Assembly (NCBI GenBank): GCA_020086605.1
Contig: JACBWW010000008.1
Span: 17,076,753-17,140,752 of the forward strand
Source: Lanius collurio
Lineage: Eukaryota > Chordata > Aves > Passeriformes > Laniidae
Direction of reading: 5' to 3'
DNA: 64,000 nucleotides
The position numbers and the translations under genes were made by a program. This document shows, one piece after another, positions 61,441 to 64,000 of this stretch (position 1 is its first letter; each line of letters opens with the position of its first letter). The notes under the pieces are model-generated. The model saw only the letters and a list, made by a program, of their open reading frames with translations. It had not been told where the DNA came from and did not search any database.

Positions 61441-61722
61441 TGTTGAGGTACCTCTCCCCTGAAATCCTGGGGGGAGGGACCCTGCAGGGTACAGGTCTGT
61501 CCCTGTCCCTGCTCCCATGTCACGTGTGCCCCATACCTGTTCCCGATTGGGTGGTTTTGGGGTGCCTGGGCCCGGGAAGAGAGCAGTGTCCCATAACTAG
61601 GGACTCCAGCCATGCAGATGGAGGAATAAATAATCTCTGAACATCCACAAAAATATCGCTTCATCTTTCCTTCCAAGTTCATTGCTGTCTTATACTTGTT
61701 GTAAGGATTCCCCATTACAACA
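61441..61722 (+). mobile_element. Short LTR, 282 bp, solo
   Basis: The block starts TGTTGAGG and ends ATTACAACA, so the terminal five bases are perfect inverted repeats (TGTTG/CAACA). AATAAA lies at 61625-61630 after CAGATGGAGG, followed by a U5-like stretch, which gives the plus strand. The size fits the short LTRs of beta-type (ERVK) avian elements. Flanking six-mers GTTAGA and GGAAGA agree at four of six positions, perhaps a decayed target duplication. No TATA box is obvious and no internal sequence adjoins it. The two overlapping frames (66 and 96 codons) are incidental. Confidence 0.65.
61625..61630 (+). promoter_or_regulatory. AATAAA poly(A) signal in short LTR
   Basis: Canonical hexamer in GGAGGAATAAATAATC, about 90 bp before the LTR end. 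Confidence 0.5.
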
Positions 61723-64000
61723 GGAAGACTCTATCAGACAGATAGACATACTGTTCCTATTTCCAAAATACCATACCCTGACAAATATAAAGAATTTCAG
61801 TCACAGATATGTTAGCACAAAAATATACATTAACAGATAACAGAGTAGCACTTTCAAAGTTGGGGACCACCCATCATTCTGAGCTGCATCTGCTTTTCAG
61901 GACTTTGTATCACCTGGACCCTACAGTGGAAGGGTAGAAAATAAACTTTCTGCACCTGTGATCTGTATAGCACAACCAGTCTCCACCAAAACTCTGAAAA
62001 GTTTTCTGATTAATAAACTCATGCCAAAGACCTTCCAGGCAAGAGATGCTTGTCAATACAGGGACATGCTCTGATTAATATTCCCCACTATATAATTTCT
62101 ACAAAGCTAAGGAGCAGAATTAGAAAAGAAAAAATCATTTGTTTTTCCTGAAGTTGAAACACAGACTCGTCAGTTCTCTGATTGAGAATGGCAGTCCTCT
62201 TTGAAGTACACCTCTTTGAAGTGAGATCTAAATATCTGTTTATTCACCTCATATTTTAACTGTAGTAAAACCCTTCTATTCTTAAATCACACATACTGGG
62301 TCTGACCTAACGTTGCAAATCCAGGATGTCAGGAAGATGTATGTTGCACCTATCAAAATAAATCATTAGAATGGCCTCTGGGCTCTTTTGTCCTCCTAGC
62401 AGGCTCCAGATGAACAGCTGTCTTGAGGCAGGGACCTGAACACAGTTTAACACCCTGTGGTCATAAAGGATAAGAAACAGGGGAAAGGAAAAAAGCCTTC
62501 TCTCAACAGAACTTGTGAACCAGATCAAACACTCCAGATAATTTTGTGAAAAACAAATACAATTTCTGCAGAAATTTCAATGTTTACAAACCAATAAATC
62601 CAGAGCAGGATTCTTGGTGTGTATACACTAAAAACATATACCAAAGGTACGAATGGGCCATTCCTGTTCACATCTTGCCTGTTTGTTCACAATGTAGTCC
62701 AAAACCTTTCAACTGCTTTTGAAAACATCAGGAAACACATCAACCAAGTAGGAATCAAACTATACCAGGTTATGGATGTTATTAAATGCAGAACCTGTTG
62801 ACAGTCCCTGTGTGCTTCAAAATGGTCAGGGACTGGAAGGACTGGAATGGATTTGCAGCTAGGTAGCAAGTGTCCATTTGAGAAAGAGACATGAAAACAA
62901 GGGCCTGGGCAGGGATATAGGTTCTCCCTCTTCCTGGAGCCCTTGTGTCCTTTACAGACATGTGTCAAGCAGGCTGGCTGTAACAGGCTGCATTTTCTTG
63001 GCATCATACTTGCCATCTTCTGAACATCAGTGTGGAGTGCATCCTCACAGCTGGGAGCTTCAGGATCTGCCACTTTTTGCAGGGTCCTCTCACTCTCAGG
63101 ACTTTACCCCTACCCCAGCCACTGCTTGTGTCCCTCCCTTTGTGGTGCAGAGGCTTTTCTTCATCATATTGCTGGCTCTTTTGGGAGCAGCTAATGTTGC
63201 CGACAGTGGCATTTCACACCTCTGTGCCATTTCACAACACCCCCTGAGTACATAGCTTAAACCACAGCACCAACACCATGCTTTTCCTGCTCTCCTCCAC
63301 CTCTCTGCGTGCTGTTGCTTCCCCACCAGGCCTACCCATTCCTGGCCCTGGTGCCCCACAGTGTCCCACTGCATCCTGCAGAGTGGCCTCTATCAGCACA
63401 GCCCTGGAAGTTCCCTCCCAGACCTGCTGCAGGAGAGTGGTCTGGTCTTGGGAAGATGGTTCTGGCAGAGGGTGAGAAAAGGTTCTCTGAGGTCTGTCAC
63501 AGGAGATAGAATAATGTCCATCCTCCTGGAGGCTGCAGCAGAGATTTGAAGCCCGCATCTGCAGGCTCAGTACTGCTGTATGCCATTGGCTCCTTGCACC
63601 AGGCATAAAACACCTCCCAGTCTCCTGCAAGGATGCAGAGAAGATTTTGCAGGCCTTCTGTGGTAAGGGAAGTGAGATATGACTGCCTAGGGTGGAAGAT
63701 ATTGCTTCTAGAACTTGCCAGGGGAAGGACAGCAACCCTGGCCTCATCTGGCCTGGGGTCAGAAGGGCAGGCTCCAGCAGCACTGGCTTTGAGATGGGGT
63801 GTTTCAGGCCCTTCTCTCCCTCTATCTGCTATCCCACAGGGGTAGGAAGAGGTGTCTGGTCCCCATATTTTTACAGATATTTAACTACCTGCCTCATCAA
63901 TCCTTCTATGCACAGCCATCAAGGTTGTCTCATGGCAGCAAGAAGATGTTAGAGGAAAGGAAAGGAAAGTGGAGATAAACCCACCCTGTGAGGGCTGAGC
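61723..64000. other. Unique sequence, GC-richer to the right edge
   Basis: No gene or repeat family recognised. From about 62.85 kb the GC content rises and overlapping frames appear on both strands, including the longest of the window (183 codons, minus, 63232-63783) and plus frames of 125, 86 and 71 codons. None has a recognisable domain, signal peptide or repeat structure. Overlap on both strands points to low stop density instead of coding. The right edge may belong to a feature continuing outside the window. Confidence 0.45.

Noticed and set aside
1..64000. Prokaryotic or phage features, CRISPR array, operons
   Set aside because: No spaced identical repeats, no dense co-directional ORFs; the repeat content is clearly avian nuclear.

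Overview
The window reads as avian nuclear DNA, most likely from a passerine (songbird). The clearest markers are CR1 LINE fragments with the typical CR1 3' end (about 40533-41245, 58840-60015 and, on the minus strand, 15297-15412), a tRNA-derived SINE whose body and tail resemble the songbird TguSINE1 family (34064-34230), and several endogenous-retrovirus LTRs of avian type. There are no operons, ribosome binding sites, CRISPR arrays or rRNA genes. I see no protein-coding gene I can name with confidence. Most of the window is AT-rich, low-complexity-poor DNA of the kind found in large introns or gene deserts.

Layout. 1-8.1 kb: apparently unique AT-rich sequence. 8.14-8.49 kb: probable LTR, plus strand. 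8.5-17.3 kb: unique sequence with one small reverse CR1 tail at 15.3 kb. 17.35-18.91 kb: 3' end of an old provirus, a purine tract followed by a 1.2 kb LTR with CCAAT, TATA and AATAAA. 18.9-27.6 kb: unique, with the best exon-like signals of the window (minus strand 24184-24876; weaker plus-strand ones at 21.4-21.7, 26.35 and 28.25 kb). 27.65-28.10 and 36.84-37.30 kb: two solo LTRs of one family, both minus strand, 8.7 kb apart. 34.06-34.23 kb: SINE. 38.2-38.9 kb: ancient LINE relic with L2-like reverse-transcriptase wording. 40.5-42.25 kb: two CR1 pieces. 47.2-47.84 kb: LTR with a duplicated U3 segment. 49.56-51.08 kb: complete 1.52 kb solo LTR with a perfect 5-bp target duplication. 51.65-51.85 kb: possible retroviral integrase remnant. 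52.74-53.53 kb: GC-rich retroelement-like block. 54-58.5 kb: two long poly-T runs and two LTR-like promoter patches. 58.84-60.02 kb: the longest CR1 copy. 61.44-61.72 kb: short LTR with matching TGTTG/CAACA ends. 62.7-64 kb: GC-richer sequence with overlapping, unrecognised ORFs.

How the parts relate: the elements are independent insertions of different ages, not a cooperating system. The retroviral material is non-functional: solo LTRs, one LTR with a stub of internal sequence, and one frame-broken integrase-like scrap. I found no convincing new biological system. The points most worth checking are the possible minus-strand gene near 24 kb, the paired LTRs around an 8.7 kb segment, the L2-like relic, and the complete 1.5 kb LTR.
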